Assembly: GCF_040954835.1 (NCBI RefSeq) | Contig: NC_090698.1 | Location: forward strand, 1,858,501 to 1,922,500 | DNA from: Lepisosteus oculatus | Lineage: Eukaryota; Chordata; Actinopteri; Semionotiformes; Lepisosteidae | DNA length: 64,000 nucleotides | Reading direction: 5' to 3' | Shown here: piece by piece, positions 24,750 through 46,027 of the stretch | How the letters are laid out: each line of letters opens with the position of its first letter | Numbering within the stretch: position 1 is the first letter of the stretch | Notes under the pieces: generated by a model | What the model was told of the DNA's origin: nothing | The model's input: the letters and a program-made list of their open reading frames with translations, nothing else | The model's database searches: none | Position numbers and translations under genes: made by a program

Positions 24750-27442
24750 ATGTCCTCCTTCCACCAGGGCTCCGGGAACCGGGGCGTGAGCGTGCTGCAC
24801 TTCAAGAAGAGGAAGTCCCGCTTCTCCTACCGGGAGATCCAGGTCCTGCTGGAGGAAGTGAGGAAGAACCGCAATATCGTCATCGGTAAGCGCGCCCTGG
24901 CTGCCCTTTCCCTCTCAGCAGCTGGTGCCCACAAAGGGCACTGCTCACCCTGCGCTCTGCGTGGGTCCTAACGCCCCGGTATAGTGACGGGGACACTCCG
25001 GTGTAAAAAAAGGCGCCGGCCTTTTAGATGAGACATAAAACTGACATCCTAACTCTTTGTGGTCATTAAAGATCCCAGGGCGTTTCTCGAAAAGAGTAGG
25101 GGTGTAACCCCGGTGTCCTGGCCAAATTTCCCCCTGGCCTTTACCAGTCATGGCCTCCTAATAACCCCCCTCTCTGAACTGGCTTCATCACTCTGCTCTC
25201 CTCCCACTGAGAGCTGGTGTGTGGGGAGCGGACTGGATTATCATCCAGGTGGGGCTGCACACTGGTGCTGGAGTGGAGTGTCCAGAAAAGTGCTATATAG
25301 GTGTAAGGATTATCGATTTATTTTAAGGGAAGAGAAAACAAGGCAGTGGAAGGAGAAGTGGAGTAGCTGTATTTTCTGGTCAGATTTTGGAGGATGGTGT
25401 GGTGTTTGGAGAGTGGCCAGCCTGTTCTTGCGCGTTCGCAGGCAAGTTCAACCGCGGCGTGTCGACGGAGGTGAAGAAGCGCACCTGGGCGGACATCACG
25501 GCCCGCATCAACGAGGTCAGCCAGTGCCCCCGCGAGATCATCGAGGTCATCAAGAAGTGGTCCGACCTCAAGTGCGACACCAAGCGGAAGGTGGCGGCCC
25601 TTCGCGCGGGCGGCCCGGTGACGGGGGGCAGGGCCCGGCTGTCGCGCGAGCTCACGCCCGTGGAGAGCGTGGTGCACCAGATCCTGCAGCTGGCCAGCCT
25701 GCGCGCGCCGCTGCCCCTCGAGGCCGGGCCCTACCTGGGCCTGGGCGTCCGGCTCGGCCACAGCGACCGCCAGGGCCCGGCCAGGGCGGAGCAGGAGGGG
25801 GAGCCGGACGAGGAGGAGGAAGTCGTGGTGGGCATGCCCTCCTCCTCCTCCTCCTCCGCCCCGTTGGCGGGGCCCGGGAACTGCATTCCTCCGGCCCCCC
25901 AGGCCCTGCCCATCCCTGTGTCCCTGCCCTTGAGGGCTCAGGCTGCGGCCCATAAGGAAGAGCTGGCAGAGCCCACTCCAGTGTACTGCATTGCATCCCG
26001 TGAGTCGTCCTCTATCTTCAGCCTTTTTTCTGTCTTGCTGTGAGGTATTGCACTGAGGTCCTGGCTGTGTGTTCACTGGAGAGCCCACAGTCCGGCTCGG
26101 GATGGCATGGATGCCAACCCCGATGCCCTGGCTGATGTGCGGCTCCGGGTTCCAATAACTTGAGGCAGAGACGCTGACAGTGTGTTTCATGCGTGTCAAC
26201 CCTGAGGTTTTTTTCAGATGGAGCAGTGAAACACTAACCAAAGGACATAAGCGGTTATTACAGGGGAATGCCCTTATAACCAGTTACAGGAGACACTTGT
26301 TTACACAATCAGTTGTGGGAGTGTGTAACAAGCTTTCCAGCCAAGCAGTTAGTCATTACCTTGGCTGGATCAGTGAGCTGCTATTGTCAGGCAGGCTTTG
26401 TGGGTCAAATGGCTCCTCTTCCTTGTAACGTTTTTTATATTCTCACGTTTCCTCTTAATCCTACATCTCCAGTGAACTCCTTAGTCAGACAAAGAGTGTT
26501 GGAGCCTTTTGTTTTGACCTGTTGAAAACATACTGCTTTTCCCTGTTTGCCATACAGATGAGGAACCCACGTCATCACCCTACGAGCTGCAGTATGAAAT
26601 AAGTGTCGACGGTAAGACCTTTCTGACCACCTGGAATTCCGGCTCTGTTCAGCATCTGCGTCTGGTGCAGAATTTAGCTCACTTTTCCTCATGGGCGTTG
26701 TCTCTTACCAGACGTGCTGGTATCTTAAAGTTACTGGTGAATGCCAAGGTGAAAAAGGAGTAACATGTATTAAAACATAAAAGACAAGAAGAGATGAAGA
26801 AGCATGTTAAAGAATGACAGAACACGAGAAGCTGTGGCAATAGAATATACTGTAAATGTGTGATGGAGTTACAGTAAAAGTGCAGAATTACCTGCAGATT
26901 TACAGTGGTAAACGTTCTTGATGGTTCCTAAACGTGCCATTTCTAAACTTGATGGTTAAACCTGGTTTACAAACTTTTAAACTTGTATCAATGACATTGC
27001 AGACCATGACGTGGAGTCGATTGATTCGGAAGAGGAGCACAGAGACGACTCCAGGCCTCACTTCCTCCCCAGCGGGCCGCATTCTGCCCCGGCCGAGGAC
27101 GACCCCCTCCTGGAGAGGGGGCTGCGGCACAGGGCCGGCGGGCCCCCGGCCCCCGCCGCCCCCCCGCCGGCCGCGCAGACCCCCCTGACCGCGCGCGAGA
27201 AGATGGTGCACAACGCCGCGCTCAGCGTCCGGGAGCAGCGCACCACCAACGAGCTGCTGGAGACCATCTCCCGCTCGCTGGAGCTGCTGTCCGAGTCCGT
27301 GCAGCAGCTGGCGGAGACGCAGCAGGACTTTGTGCGCGACTCCCTGCAGGTGCAGCGGGAGACCGTGCAGGTGCTGCGCGACTTCACCGCAGGCGCCCTG
27401 GCGCTCATGCACGACAAGCTCAACGGGCGCCCCGCGCCCTAG
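24750..27442 (+). CDS. Myb/SANT-like DNA-binding domain protein (NAIF1/MYPOP/TSNARE1-like)
   Basis: Four exons (24750-24885, 25442-25999, 26558-26611, 27003-27442) join in phase to 395 aa plus TAG. The ATG follows GCGCCAGC. Residues about 20-100 form a Myb/SANT-like trihelix of the Myb_DNA-bind_5 type: RKSRFSYREIQVLLEEV, then RGVSTEVKKRTWADITARIN, then IIEVIKKWSDLKCDTKRKVA, with conserved Trp at helix ends. An acidic run (EGEPDEEEEV), a Ser run and a Pro/Ala-rich part follow. The C-terminal 90 residues are predicted helical with coiled-coil character (TISRSLELLSESVQQLAETQ). By family knowledge such proteins are nuclear and several derive from Harbinger transposons. Its specific orthologue is not recognised; NAIF1 and MYPOP are relatives rather than matches. 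A 5S-SINE copy lies in intron 1. Confidence 0.85.
24920..25320 (+). repeat. 5S-derived SINE body, 5'-truncated, in intron 1
   Basis: It starts in 'cactgctcaccctgcgctctg' and runs through 'gccccggtatagtgacgggg', 'gatcccagggcgtttctcg', 'gagagctggtgtgtggggag' and a tail 'gtgtccagaaaagtgctata'. It is close in sequence to 46028-46440. It lies wholly within intron 1 of the Myb/SANT gene. Confidence 0.75.
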
Positions 27443-30150
27443 CCCCGTCTGCCCCCCCCCAGGACTGTCCGCGGGCGCTTAGTGGAGAAAGAGGATTTCG
27501 TTGTTGCACAAGCATAAGGTGGCCGTCTGGCCTGCCTGAGCTGAAATGCAGCCCAGGATTCTAAAGAATCATTTCAGGACACTTGGTAGTAACTGGAAAA
27601 AAATGCATAACACATTTTAGATCCAAAAATAGTGTCGGAGAGCTGGAACCATTGCTGCTTCATGAGCCCCTCCAGCCCCTGCACTGAGACTGAGCCCACT
27701 CACTAGGACTGATCAGCGGTGTGTCTGGACTGCCTGCTGTGCTGAAGTGTGCTGGAATTGGTTCCACACAGAACTGTCAAACTGAAATTTCTTTGTGGGG
27801 GGGGAGTCATGTTCTTCCAAAATAACGACCGTGCGCCTTCCACGCCTACGTTTTTTTTCTGAAGTTTTGTACAGTCCGAAACCCCATGTCCAAACACGTG
27901 CCCTCCGTGATCTCTTGAAACCTCGCCATCGCTGGTCCCGGTGCCTGTGCTGTCAGAGCACGTTGGAGAAGGCAGACGTGGGCATTGATTTGTGTAGCAT
28001 CTGCACCCAGAAAGTGTCTTCTGTCTCACCACGGTTTGTCGCAGCTTTTTAAGTGAAGTAAAATGAAGTGAAAAACATTTGAACCTGCAGGAATATTTAT
28101 GCTTTTAGGATGTCATGGGAAATTACGCTGGCATTCAGTAATAGTATTGGGAAGAAAAGAACGGCAGACACATCCAAGCTCAGGTCTGTGAACATCTGGG
28201 AATTACTGGGAAACACTCCATTCTTTATGGTAAAATGTTTTTCAAACAAAAATCTAAACCCGTAGTTGGGGAAATGCTCACACGCATTTTTCATGTTTGA
28301 AATGTAGCGTAACAAATATTGCTAACGTGGACATGGCATTATGAAACAAAGATAAACTTGCACAGATTGACATTTTTGAGTTGCAGCTGAAAATCTAAAT
28401 CATGTAAGAGAAACCTAAAGCAGGAGCTACATACATTTTTATAAGAGTTTAGATTAAAAGGAAATTCAGACATTTGTTGACGTGTGCTTTAGGTGTGTAG
28501 ATTCTCAGCTTACTCTTCTTCAGGAATGAGACCGTTAGTTAGCTTGTTTGTATTTTACTGTTTCAGACAGGATGACTGGCAATTCCTGTATACTGTATGA
28601 CGTTGCTCTGTGATGCCTCACAGCTGCAGGCTCTGAGATTCAGTGGAGGGACTTGGGCATCTGTCAGTATTTTTAGAAGTGTGCAGGTTCTTCCCATGTT
28701 GGCCTGAGCTTTCTGCCAAAGATATGGTGAAAAGTTAACGGGCCACATTTAATCACTCATTCAGTGAGGAAGGGAGCCGAGTGTCCCCACCTCATAATTC
28801 TGTGCTCTGCTCGGGTGCTGGTCTGGTGGAGTTGGGGTTGCACGGAGAGATGAGATGCTCTGACCAGCCTCTCAGCTGCCAGTGGGTCGCGTGGTCCCGG
28901 CTCGGCCCAGTAGATTCAGATCCCTGTGCCAGCAGTGCAGGAGTGGGTCCGAGCGGTCTGAGCTCTCTCCTGGCAGACTGCAGTGGTCAGGCTATAGTCA
29001 TTGTCAGGGCAGGCTTGGGGCTGTGCAGTCCTACCGGGGGATGACACCGTTTCCATCCTATTTGTCTTCTGTATGCCCTGATTTAAAGAATCACCATATT
29101 TCTTTCTCCGACCTGTGAAGCTCTGGCTTGTCAGAAGACACCTAGGAAACGATCATGCTCGCAGTCCTCTGGAATTGGAGTTGGGCATTCCTGGTGCACA
29201 CTCTGTGTTCTGTCCAAGAAATTGCCAAAGATCTCTGTCTTGGTATTTTGCCTTAAATGTTCTCCTAATAATAATAATACTCTTCAGAAGTGATCTCACA
29301 CTTTTCAGATTGTAAAACAGGCAGCCTAGTCCTTTGACATGACATTGAATATTTATTTATTTTTTGCTACGTGAGTCAAGCTTAAAACTACTAACGACTG
29401 TTTTCCCGGTGGTAACAGTTTCACGAGCTGTTCATGCAAAACTGCTGGTTGTGTTTTTAACTTTTTTTTTTTTAATGTGTGAAAACATAAAACTGAAAGT
29501 TCCAACACTGATCTGGATGATAATTCTTTCAGCCTCTGGTGCTTAGTGTATTTCGCCTTGCAGTTTATGTTTGACTTGTTGTCAAATTATCCTAAATGGG
29601 TTCTGTCCACTGTTTAAAGAGCAGCCAAGAACCTATAATCCTTACATTACATACAGTACTTTTCACAGAAACGGTGAAAACGACACACCTTTAACCCGGG
29701 GATGCTCACTGACATTGTGTTCTACTTCATGTACATACAGTACACCTGCTCTCTTAGCTTAATTCTTTTGAACACAGTGGACTGTGACAATACTGTAGTT
29801 CAGTTGGGGAGCTGCAGCAGCATGCGTAGGGTGGAAAGGAGCAAGGAGCCTTTTCTCTTTTCAGCATGGAGTGAACCTTCACTTGTTCCTTTGTGACAGT
29901 ATTGCTCTGATATTAAAGTCAGTGCTAGTTTGTATGGGACAATATTACTGCATGTATCTTGCGAGATATTAATATTGTAGGCGATATTATTCACGAAGTA
30001 ATTAACGCAGTTATTTCGTATAAGCTTAAACGTCATGTCGTTTCAATCAAAAAGGTTTCTCGTTTAAACGCACAAACATTGTTTTTTCCTCCCTGGCGCT
30101 AATAAGCTTCTGTACATTTCTAAGGAGACTGCTGTGAATAAGATTTGTCC
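27443..30150. other. Spacer downstream of the Myb/SANT gene
   Basis: The sequence is AT-leaning with no recognisable gene or clear repeat. The 3' UTR of the Myb/SANT gene must lie in its first part, but I found no unambiguous AATAAA close to the stop. Confidence 0.5.
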
Positions 30151-31090
30151 GTGTCTCAGTCGGCAACCGGCCAGTCTGCGAAGGGCGTTTTCTAGCATCA
30201 CCAGCTGCGCAAAGCTGCGCAGTTCCAGAGCCTGACTGCGCACCTGCCGCACGAGCACCAGTGCAAGAACCGTGAGCTGCGGCGACTGCACGGGCCGGGC
30301 GCACTTCCCCGGAGTCACCACAAGGGGGCGCTTTCCCCAACACCTCTTATTCATCGTTATTTTAGGTTTTATTGTCGGTGGCATTTTTTGTCGTGTGTTC
30401 TGCTTTATGCTCCCTTTAAATAAACGTTTCGTGTAACACTTAGAAATTGAATAATGAATAATTAAAACACGCAACTCTTCTGTTCCTCAATCTGGCTTCT
30501 CCGGGGCCAGAAGTTTTCCCTGCCCTTAACTACCCAACTGGACCCGTTATTTGGACAAGTTGACGCTTTTTATTGACCCCAAAAACTGGACAGCAGCCCT
30601 GACCGTGGTTTTTGTGTGTTGTGTATAGATACACAGGGCGTCGGCTCTTTAGGAATCATTCAGCCCGCGTACCTTGTCTCATCGCTGGCTCCTCTCCTTC
30701 ACAGAGGCGTGGGATGTGTGTCCAGAGACCCGCTGCGCGCTGCGGCGGTGGTCAGCGTGCCGTGTCCACCAGTCGGGCCTGCTCTGCGCCACGCGTGGTC
30801 CCCGAGTGTGCCTTGACCCCCTTGGCAGCTCGGCCACACCCACGCAGACCGGCGGGATGGGCTTGTCCTGGCCTCGGGCAGAAAGAGACTAGTGAGACGT
30901 TAGGGACCGCGTCCGCGGCGTGACCCACTTCCACACGGGTGTTTCTGCACCAGTGGAGGCGGGCCCCGGGGTAATTCTCCTCCTGGGGTTTTCATCCGTG
31001 TGAGCGCGAACAGACCCGCTCCTTCCCGGCGCTCAGGAGCCCTACCGGTGGGTCTCTCCCGTTGGCGGCGAGACGAGACCGTGTTGAGGA
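30150..31090. promoter_or_regulatory. CpG-rich patch, possible CpG island
   Basis: Two CpG-dense blocks (about 30160-30345 and 30620-31080) stand out from AT-rich flanks. On the - strand the first block encodes a Leu/Arg-rich stretch without stops (for example LRSFAQLVMLENALRRLAG) that looks coiled-coil-like. It has no clear family and no clear splice partners. It may be a promoter or part of an unrecognised gene. Confidence 0.3.
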
Positions 31091-31241
31091 AAAGGCTCAG
31101 ATGCGAGCAAAAACTTTGCTTTTTTTTTTGTCTTGACCCATTACTTTTAAAATAAAGTGATCTAATAATCAATCAAAGTTTATGTATCAAATGCACAACA
31201 ATATAGCGTGCAGCAGTATTGTTGGGCATTTGACAAACTAT

Positions 31242-31475
31242 TGTAACGCAACGTGGGCTCAGGCGGGCGCCCTTGCCGCATCTGGTCGGCCCAAAGTATA
31301 GGTGGCTCGAACCCGGGACTTCCGCGTCTCTCTGCAGCGACCTAGCCCCGTGAGCCAAAGAGAGATCTCTCTACAGCCCAGTAGCTGTGGTCCTGCTATC
31401 ACAGGGAAGGGCGGTGACGTCACCTGCTCTGGTACGCCGGCTCTTACACAGTACCTGTCAGCCGTAAGCGTTACA
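31242..31475 (-). repeat. Solo LTR, same family as the 54.5 kb LTR
   Basis: This 234-bp copy begins TGTAACGC and ends GCGTTACA (both read on the - strand). It is flanked by a 4-bp target duplication CTAT (31238-31241 and 31476-31479). It is clearly alike over its whole length to 54516-54753, including the CRE palindrome TGACGTCA (31415-31422) and the tRNA-like segment. There is no internal retroelement sequence, as expected after LTR-LTR recombination. Confidence 0.88.
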
Positions 31476-31479
31476 CTAT

Positions 31480-34400
31480 AAACACAAACAATAAGCACTC
31501 TCAGAAAAAGGCCTTGATGTTTTGTTGCTTTTCCCCCGAGACACTGTAACGCGCCTCTCCGCAGCACTGCGGCGCCGCTTTCATGTTTGAACCTGATGTA
31601 CTGTAATTCGGGGAAATATTAAAGTTTCGGAGCACTGCCGCTCATCCACTTTTTTCATGTTTAGCCTTTTAGGGCCGCTGTATATTGTACTGTCATCTCA
31701 GGAGGCACAGCAACAAAAATAAACCCAATAACAATTGCACTCCCAGTCTTCCTGAAACAACTGCCTCTATGCTGAAGATTTTTCTGTTCTTGGCATTTTT
31801 TCCAGAGTCTCAACAGTCTTCCTGTTGCTGTTGGCTTTTTTGGGGAGAGTGTCGAAGAGAACAGCCACATTTCGATCATAGGGGAAAAAAGCGCGAAGTG
31901 CCTGACGGGATCTGTAGTTCTCCCTCGCAATTTCCGGTCACCGCGGGCCAAATTACTCTCCGATACAGGAAATCCCCGGATTGCGCAATCATGTCAGTGA
32001 GGGGTGCAGAGATGATGTCTGAAATCCTGGAGAATAGGGACTTGTATTTCTTGCAGTTAGCAGGCCCTCGTGGCTTTGCAATAACTGCTATCCTGACAAC
32101 AATTAAAAATGAAGATAAAATACCAACAATAAAGGACAGGAATACAAGAACAAATATACCTGCATTAGTGTCAGGGAAACTCTTACAGATTCCTTATAAG
32201 TATCTGATGCAATACTGCATAATACCAACATGAATGTAATCGTTCATAATCCCAGTTTGTATCCGAGTGTTTCTTTGCGGTTTATGTACACTATTCCCAG
32301 CCTGAAAGAAACTCCCAGGGATCTCCAGTGCTTCCTTATAAGAGACTCGTAAGCAGTACTGCAATGTCTTCCACTGCATGCCACAAGTAAGAACACAGTG
32401 GCGTTTGTCTGATCCTTCAGCCCAGATGCCCCCAGAGGTTGGTTTTTCTCTGGTTTATAACCACGAACAGATTTGAACACTGTCACAGTACTTATCCTAA
32501 ACTTTATCTGACAAAATTTCAAATACACAGATCCACACATTGGATTCAGTTAGACACTTTTCAAACCAGATAGATTTTTTGGAAACAGCTGTACTTAATT
32601 TTACATCTCTGTCATACAGCTATTTAGTTTTTCCTATAAATACACATGAAACACAAGTAACAGTTCCCAGTAGTACAGGCTGAACAGAGCAATGATTAAC
32701 TCAAGTTAACAATCATGTGTAGCATTAAGAAACCACAGCAAAATGACACGGAGACACATCATCCTGGCGCAGGCAGTTGGTTGTGGATGGCTACAGGTTT
32801 GAGAGTGCAAGACTGCTGTCCTGTTAACTGTGAAAGCTTACATGTACAACAATTAATACAGGGATGAAAACTTCTTACATGTATTTTAAACAACGTGTTG
32901 ACATTGACTCAATATCTTTGGAATCTCATATGGCTATTTTTATGGAGCAGAAAGCTTTGATGGTCATATTTTTACAGGTGCTTGCCAGATGTTGAAAAAT
33001 CATTACACCCACAAAACAATCAGTTTATCACATTTATCCGAGGTTAGTGTTAGGTAACCTGGGATCAATCAGATCAGTCTGATCAGTCAGGGAATTAAGC
33101 CTCTCAGGTCTGCCAGAGCCCCACTTTTCTGCCAGGCTGTCTTACTTATCCAGTAACTACAGCTGCAAAATCACCATCTGGGCACGCTAAGATGAGGGAT
33201 CTTGTCTGCAGTTAGAGCACACCAGAGTCTCTGCGTACCTCCCTTTGAGAAGATACAGACTGCATCTACTCTCGAACAGCACCTGAAGAATTGACAGGTT
33301 AATTCTAACAATTCCTGCCTTTAAAGCACTGGCCAGCATGTCTGAAAAAGATTGTATTTGGATAAGGGAAGGAGCCCAGATGGTCTTTTAAAGAAAATGC
33401 ATCACTTCCTACCCTCCACCAAGCAGCTACACTGCACCCTTCTTATGCCTTAAGAGAGACACACGGCTCATTCAGCTTCCCGACAAATGCAGAACAGCTG
33501 AAGAACTAATTGGTTTGGATTCAGGGTAAAATCAGATTACAAGAGCTGTTAATGAAACTGGAAAGAGAAATCCAACTAGCCAATCAAACAGATATTCTGA
33601 GGAACAAAATGTCAGAAGTGATCGATCCTGGTAGAATCCAAAGATAAGACCCCCCACACAACTGCCTGATCTAATCTGTTTTGCTTCAACTCTCAGTTAT
33701 AACCTAGATTACAGCCGGATTAAAGTGAAAAACTGCAAGTGCTCTAGTGCACACAGGGAAGGCCACAGGCTGTTAACTAAGGATATAATGAACAATCTGT
33801 TATTCAGCACACAGACAGCACTATCTACCCACAGTTTATGTATTATTGTGTTATTGTTAACACATTCTATTTCTCCTATACACTTTTCAGCATTTATTTT
33901 TCATATTAAAGTACCATCTGTCAGAGGAACCATCTAAACTTAATCTTAATTTTAAAAAAATTACTGAATAACTCTTAAAAAGTTTAAAAATCTACTTCAC
34001 AGCTCTCCAGGAGCTTGGAAGGGAAGCTTATTTAAGTTGCACAAACCTGAAAAGACCAAAGGAAAAAATCCATACCTTCAGCTGGTGTCAATCTTGTATA
34101 CAGTGCATCTCCATTTCACTTGCACTCTTTAAGATCTGTTTACTTTCTGAGCCAACATTTGTTCTATTCCTTCTTTGTGCATCATTTCTGAGCTTCCCCT
34201 GTTCACTTCCTGGCATGATGGAATCATTTTCAGACATTACTACCTTTTGCTGGAATAGCGAGGCAGACATTCAAAGCAGCAATGACATCAGAAACCAGCA
34301 TCATGATAAAATATCTAACAAAAAATAACTTACCCAATGTACAAATAAAATATTAGAATGTTTTTGTTCCCCACCCTTTTCCTGTCTTCATTTCGGACTT

Positions 34401-34930
34401 AAAAATGTGTTACTCTCAGACAATAATCACCATATTATGTTTACAGAGGATAAAATGTGCTTTTTACAAAAGTAGCCCTTCCATTGACAGGCTGGAATGG
34501 TCATGAACAGGACAGAAATACCATCAAGTCTGGCATAAACATACTGCAAAATGTCATAGTAATATTAGGAATAACAACTTGATTTGAGCTTTAATGCATT
34601 TTTGATTTTAAAAGATCGAGAGAATATGTTCATGTCAGCCAGTGTTCAGAAGTAATTCTCTGTATTTCAGTCCCTCCATCATTAAGTCCTGGTGGGAGTC
34701 TGTCCCGGAGCTCGGCTTTGGGAGTGGAGGAAATGGGGAGAAACACGCCCACACACACTCCCAGGCCAGAGTGACACCCCTGGACACGGGCTGAGAGGCA
34801 GCAGCCGCGTGGTCCTGTGCCTCAGTCTTTAGTGTCGGCAGAAGTTGAAACCGTCTTGAGGAATCAAAGACATGCAGAGCTGGTGCTTGCCTGCGCCCTG
34901 AGACAGTCGCACTGCGGAGAGACGGCGTAG
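31480..34930. other. Spacer, no gene recognised
   Basis: The sequence is AT-rich with scattered open frames of no known similarity (the longest is about 180 codons, near 31685-32233 on the + strand). It should include the distal 3' UTR of the kinesin light chain gene, but the polyadenylation site is not evident. Confidence 0.4.
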
Positions 34931-34936
34931 GGACAG

Positions 34937-35465
34937 ACTGGACACGAGGGAGCTGGTCAGGCGGGGGGGGGGGGTCGGACTGGACAGGAGGGAGCTGGTC
35001 AGGCGGGGGGGGGTCAGACAGGAGGGAGCTGGTCAGGCGGGGGGGTCAGACAGGAGGGAGCTGGTCAGGCGGGGGGGTCAGACAGGAGGGAGCTGGTCAG
35101 GTGGGGGGGGGTCAGACAGGAGGGAGCTGGTCAGGCGGGGGGGTCAGACAGGAGGGAGCTGGTCAGGTGGGGGGGGGTCAGACAGGAGGGAGCTGGTCAG
35201 GCGGGGGGGTCAGACAGGAGGGAGCTGGTCAGGCGGGGGGGGTCAGACAGGAGGGAGCTGGTCAGGCGGGGGGGGGGCAGACACGAGGGAGCTGGTCAGG
35301 CGGGGGGGTCAGACAGGAGGGAGCTGGTCAGGCGGGGGGGTCAGACAGGAGGGAGCTGGTCAGGCGGGGGGGCAGACACGAGGGAGCTGGTCAGGCGGGG
35401 GGGTCAGACAGGAGGGAGCTGGTCAGGCGGGGGGGTCGGACACGAGGGAGCTGGTCAGGCGGGGG
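34937..35465. repeat. G-rich minisatellite, about 16 units of 31-35 bp
   Basis: The unit reads GACAGGAGGGAGCTGGTCAG then GCG plus a G-run of 5 to 12, then TCA. Sixteen copies follow one another, differing mainly in G-run length, GACAG/GACACG and GCG/GTG variants. The array ends 11 bases from the kinesin light chain stop codon, so in that mRNA it is a C-rich array at the start of the 3' UTR. Confidence 0.95.
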
Positions 35466-35476
35466 AATTTGCTGTG

Positions 35477-43945
<8,469 letters not shown>

Positions 43946-46027
43946 GGCGCCCCGCGGTCAGGAGGTGCAGGAGAGAGCTCAGACCCCCTTCGTGTAGAAG
44001 CTGGCTCCTGTTCAGGATTTACACATAAACCACCCTAATAATTCATACTGAGCCGTCTTATCAGACTTACAGCTCATGGAATCTGGAATTGTTTATTGCT
44101 TCTATTAGTGGAAAAAGAACGCAGGCCTGATCGAACTCCAGATCGCTCCTACCTTGCTCAGTGTGGAAAGTCTCCTCTCACTGTAGAGAATCTCCGAGCT
44201 GCACTGTCAGCAGCCTCCACCTGGAAGAGATGCGAGACACCCTCGAGAGCAAGGAGAATAGGCACTCGCATTCAGCACAAAAACGCCTCTTCATTCAGGT
44301 AGTAGTATTTTGTGGTGCTGCCTGTTGTCTTATGTAAAGCAGCCAGGCTGTTACACGTTGTGTTGAACAAGATCAGCTGCCCCAGAGGATTAGAGCCCAG
44401 TCTTAGTTGACAAAGTGCACAGACTTGCAGGGTTGGGGTTGTGTGGGGCATTTTGTGCAGGGTCAGGTGAGGACAGCAGCATGAGTACTCAACAGACACA
44501 CATGCAGAAAGCTGACAGCTTTGCTGAACCTGTTATTGGACAAACAGCAATGTCACAATGCCTGCCTGTGCTACTTCTAACACATTAGGGCTCCATGCTT
44601 CAAAATGTCCTCAAAGCCATAAGAGGGCGCCATTGGCCACGAATAACACTGACTGTAAATGCTTCACACGTCTGATGAATTGAGCACAACACAGAAACGG
44701 AGAGGGGACACCAAACCAATACTGCAGTCCAAACAAAAACAAAAATGTGGAAAACTGACAGGTTCAAAGACAAACTGGCCACATTTTGTAAGAAATCAAA
44801 CTATTTCCACTTCCATCCGAGTAAGGCTAGAGCTAGTGAGGTGGGTGCAATGAGAGATTAGATTTAAAAAAAAACCTTACTAATGGTACGGAGACCTAAA
44901 TGATTAATCATTATTAATATAATTCTAAGTAACTAGTAAATTAGCTGTGAACTTCCATTGCAGATCTACACAAAATATGCCTCTGATCTCATCTTAGAAA
45001 CAATGTCCAACTACATATGAGTGCATTAGGACTTTCCCCTCAACTGGATGTTGAACGACTTTACAACAGTGTCATACTGGCAGGAGACAGGGGATGCAAA
45101 AGTGAAAAAAACGTGAAGCACATACAAGAACTCCCGTTGACAAGATTTTCCTGTTTACAGGCTCAATGCAAACGCTAATTAGACACAGGCCAGTTAATAA
45201 AACCTGCTGCTCAAGAAGAGAGGGCTGGATAACAAGAAATCAAGGAGACGTTCGTCCCTCTGTCTCAGGTGCGTGCCTGAAGGGCCCCAGCAGGAAACAA
45301 AGCGCTCGGCGCGAGTCCTCTCTGGCAAGAGGGATTTGAATGACAATGACAGGCTCTTTGAAAAGGTGCCTTAAACTGCAGCACTCGGAGGTATCCGAGC
45401 ACAGGCAAAGTTATGCAAAATGCTTGCTGGTATCACACCCTCAGAGTACCGAGCTCCGAGAGCCGACTGCACAGGACTTGTTTCCAAACACAAACTCAAG
45501 AACATTACCGGGCTGAGGAATACCGCTTTCCTGATCTGATCTGAGCCCCTGTGTGGGGGGCAGCCCGGATGAGGACAACAGGGCCAGATGCCCTTCGTCA
45601 GTGCTCTCTCTTGTGCAAAGCTGGTCTGCACAAGTACAGCCCCAGACAAGGAATTCAACAGCAACATCAGCTGCCAGCCCCTGAACAAAGGCTGTACAAT
45701 TGCCTATTGCAATGAATACGAAGAGCTCCGAACCTTTTGTCAACCGGCCCCAAGAGAAAGGAGTGGTGGGGAGAGGCTGCACACAGGACAGAGCCCAGAG
45801 CCACAGACACATATTCACTCCTCTGCTCTGTACTCGTGAAAACAGAAGCTCTAAATTTCAGTAGTCTGAGGTGGTTTGAATTTCCAGGTGCAAGTGAGTT
45901 CAATGGCTTTTTTCCCTTCCACTTAGCACAGCAAATCACTCGCTTTACAAACAGAAAATCAAATCCCAAGATGAAAAACAAAGATGTACCTGAATACCCT
46001 GATTGAGAAAAGAGTCACTCACCAACA
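43946..46027. other. Upstream region or 5' intron of the kinesin light chain gene
   Basis: No coding exon was recognised. A 5' UTR exon boundary close to the ATG is likely, but competing AG acceptors prevent a call. Open frames around 45400-46000 lie on both strands and show no family. Confidence 0.4.

Noticed and set aside
25318-26241. 307-codon open frame antisense to exon 2 of the Myb/SANT gene
   Set aside because: It mirrors a GC-rich exon with a strong known domain on the + strand and shows no domain of its own.
34650-34720. Terminal coding exon of the kinesin light chain gene at 34.7 kb
   Set aside because: A weak TDSHQDL-like reading was seen. The exon at 35477-35563 has a proper acceptor, the right phase and a tail like KLC2 (TDSRGLSSSTQSLARRGS), so it is preferred.
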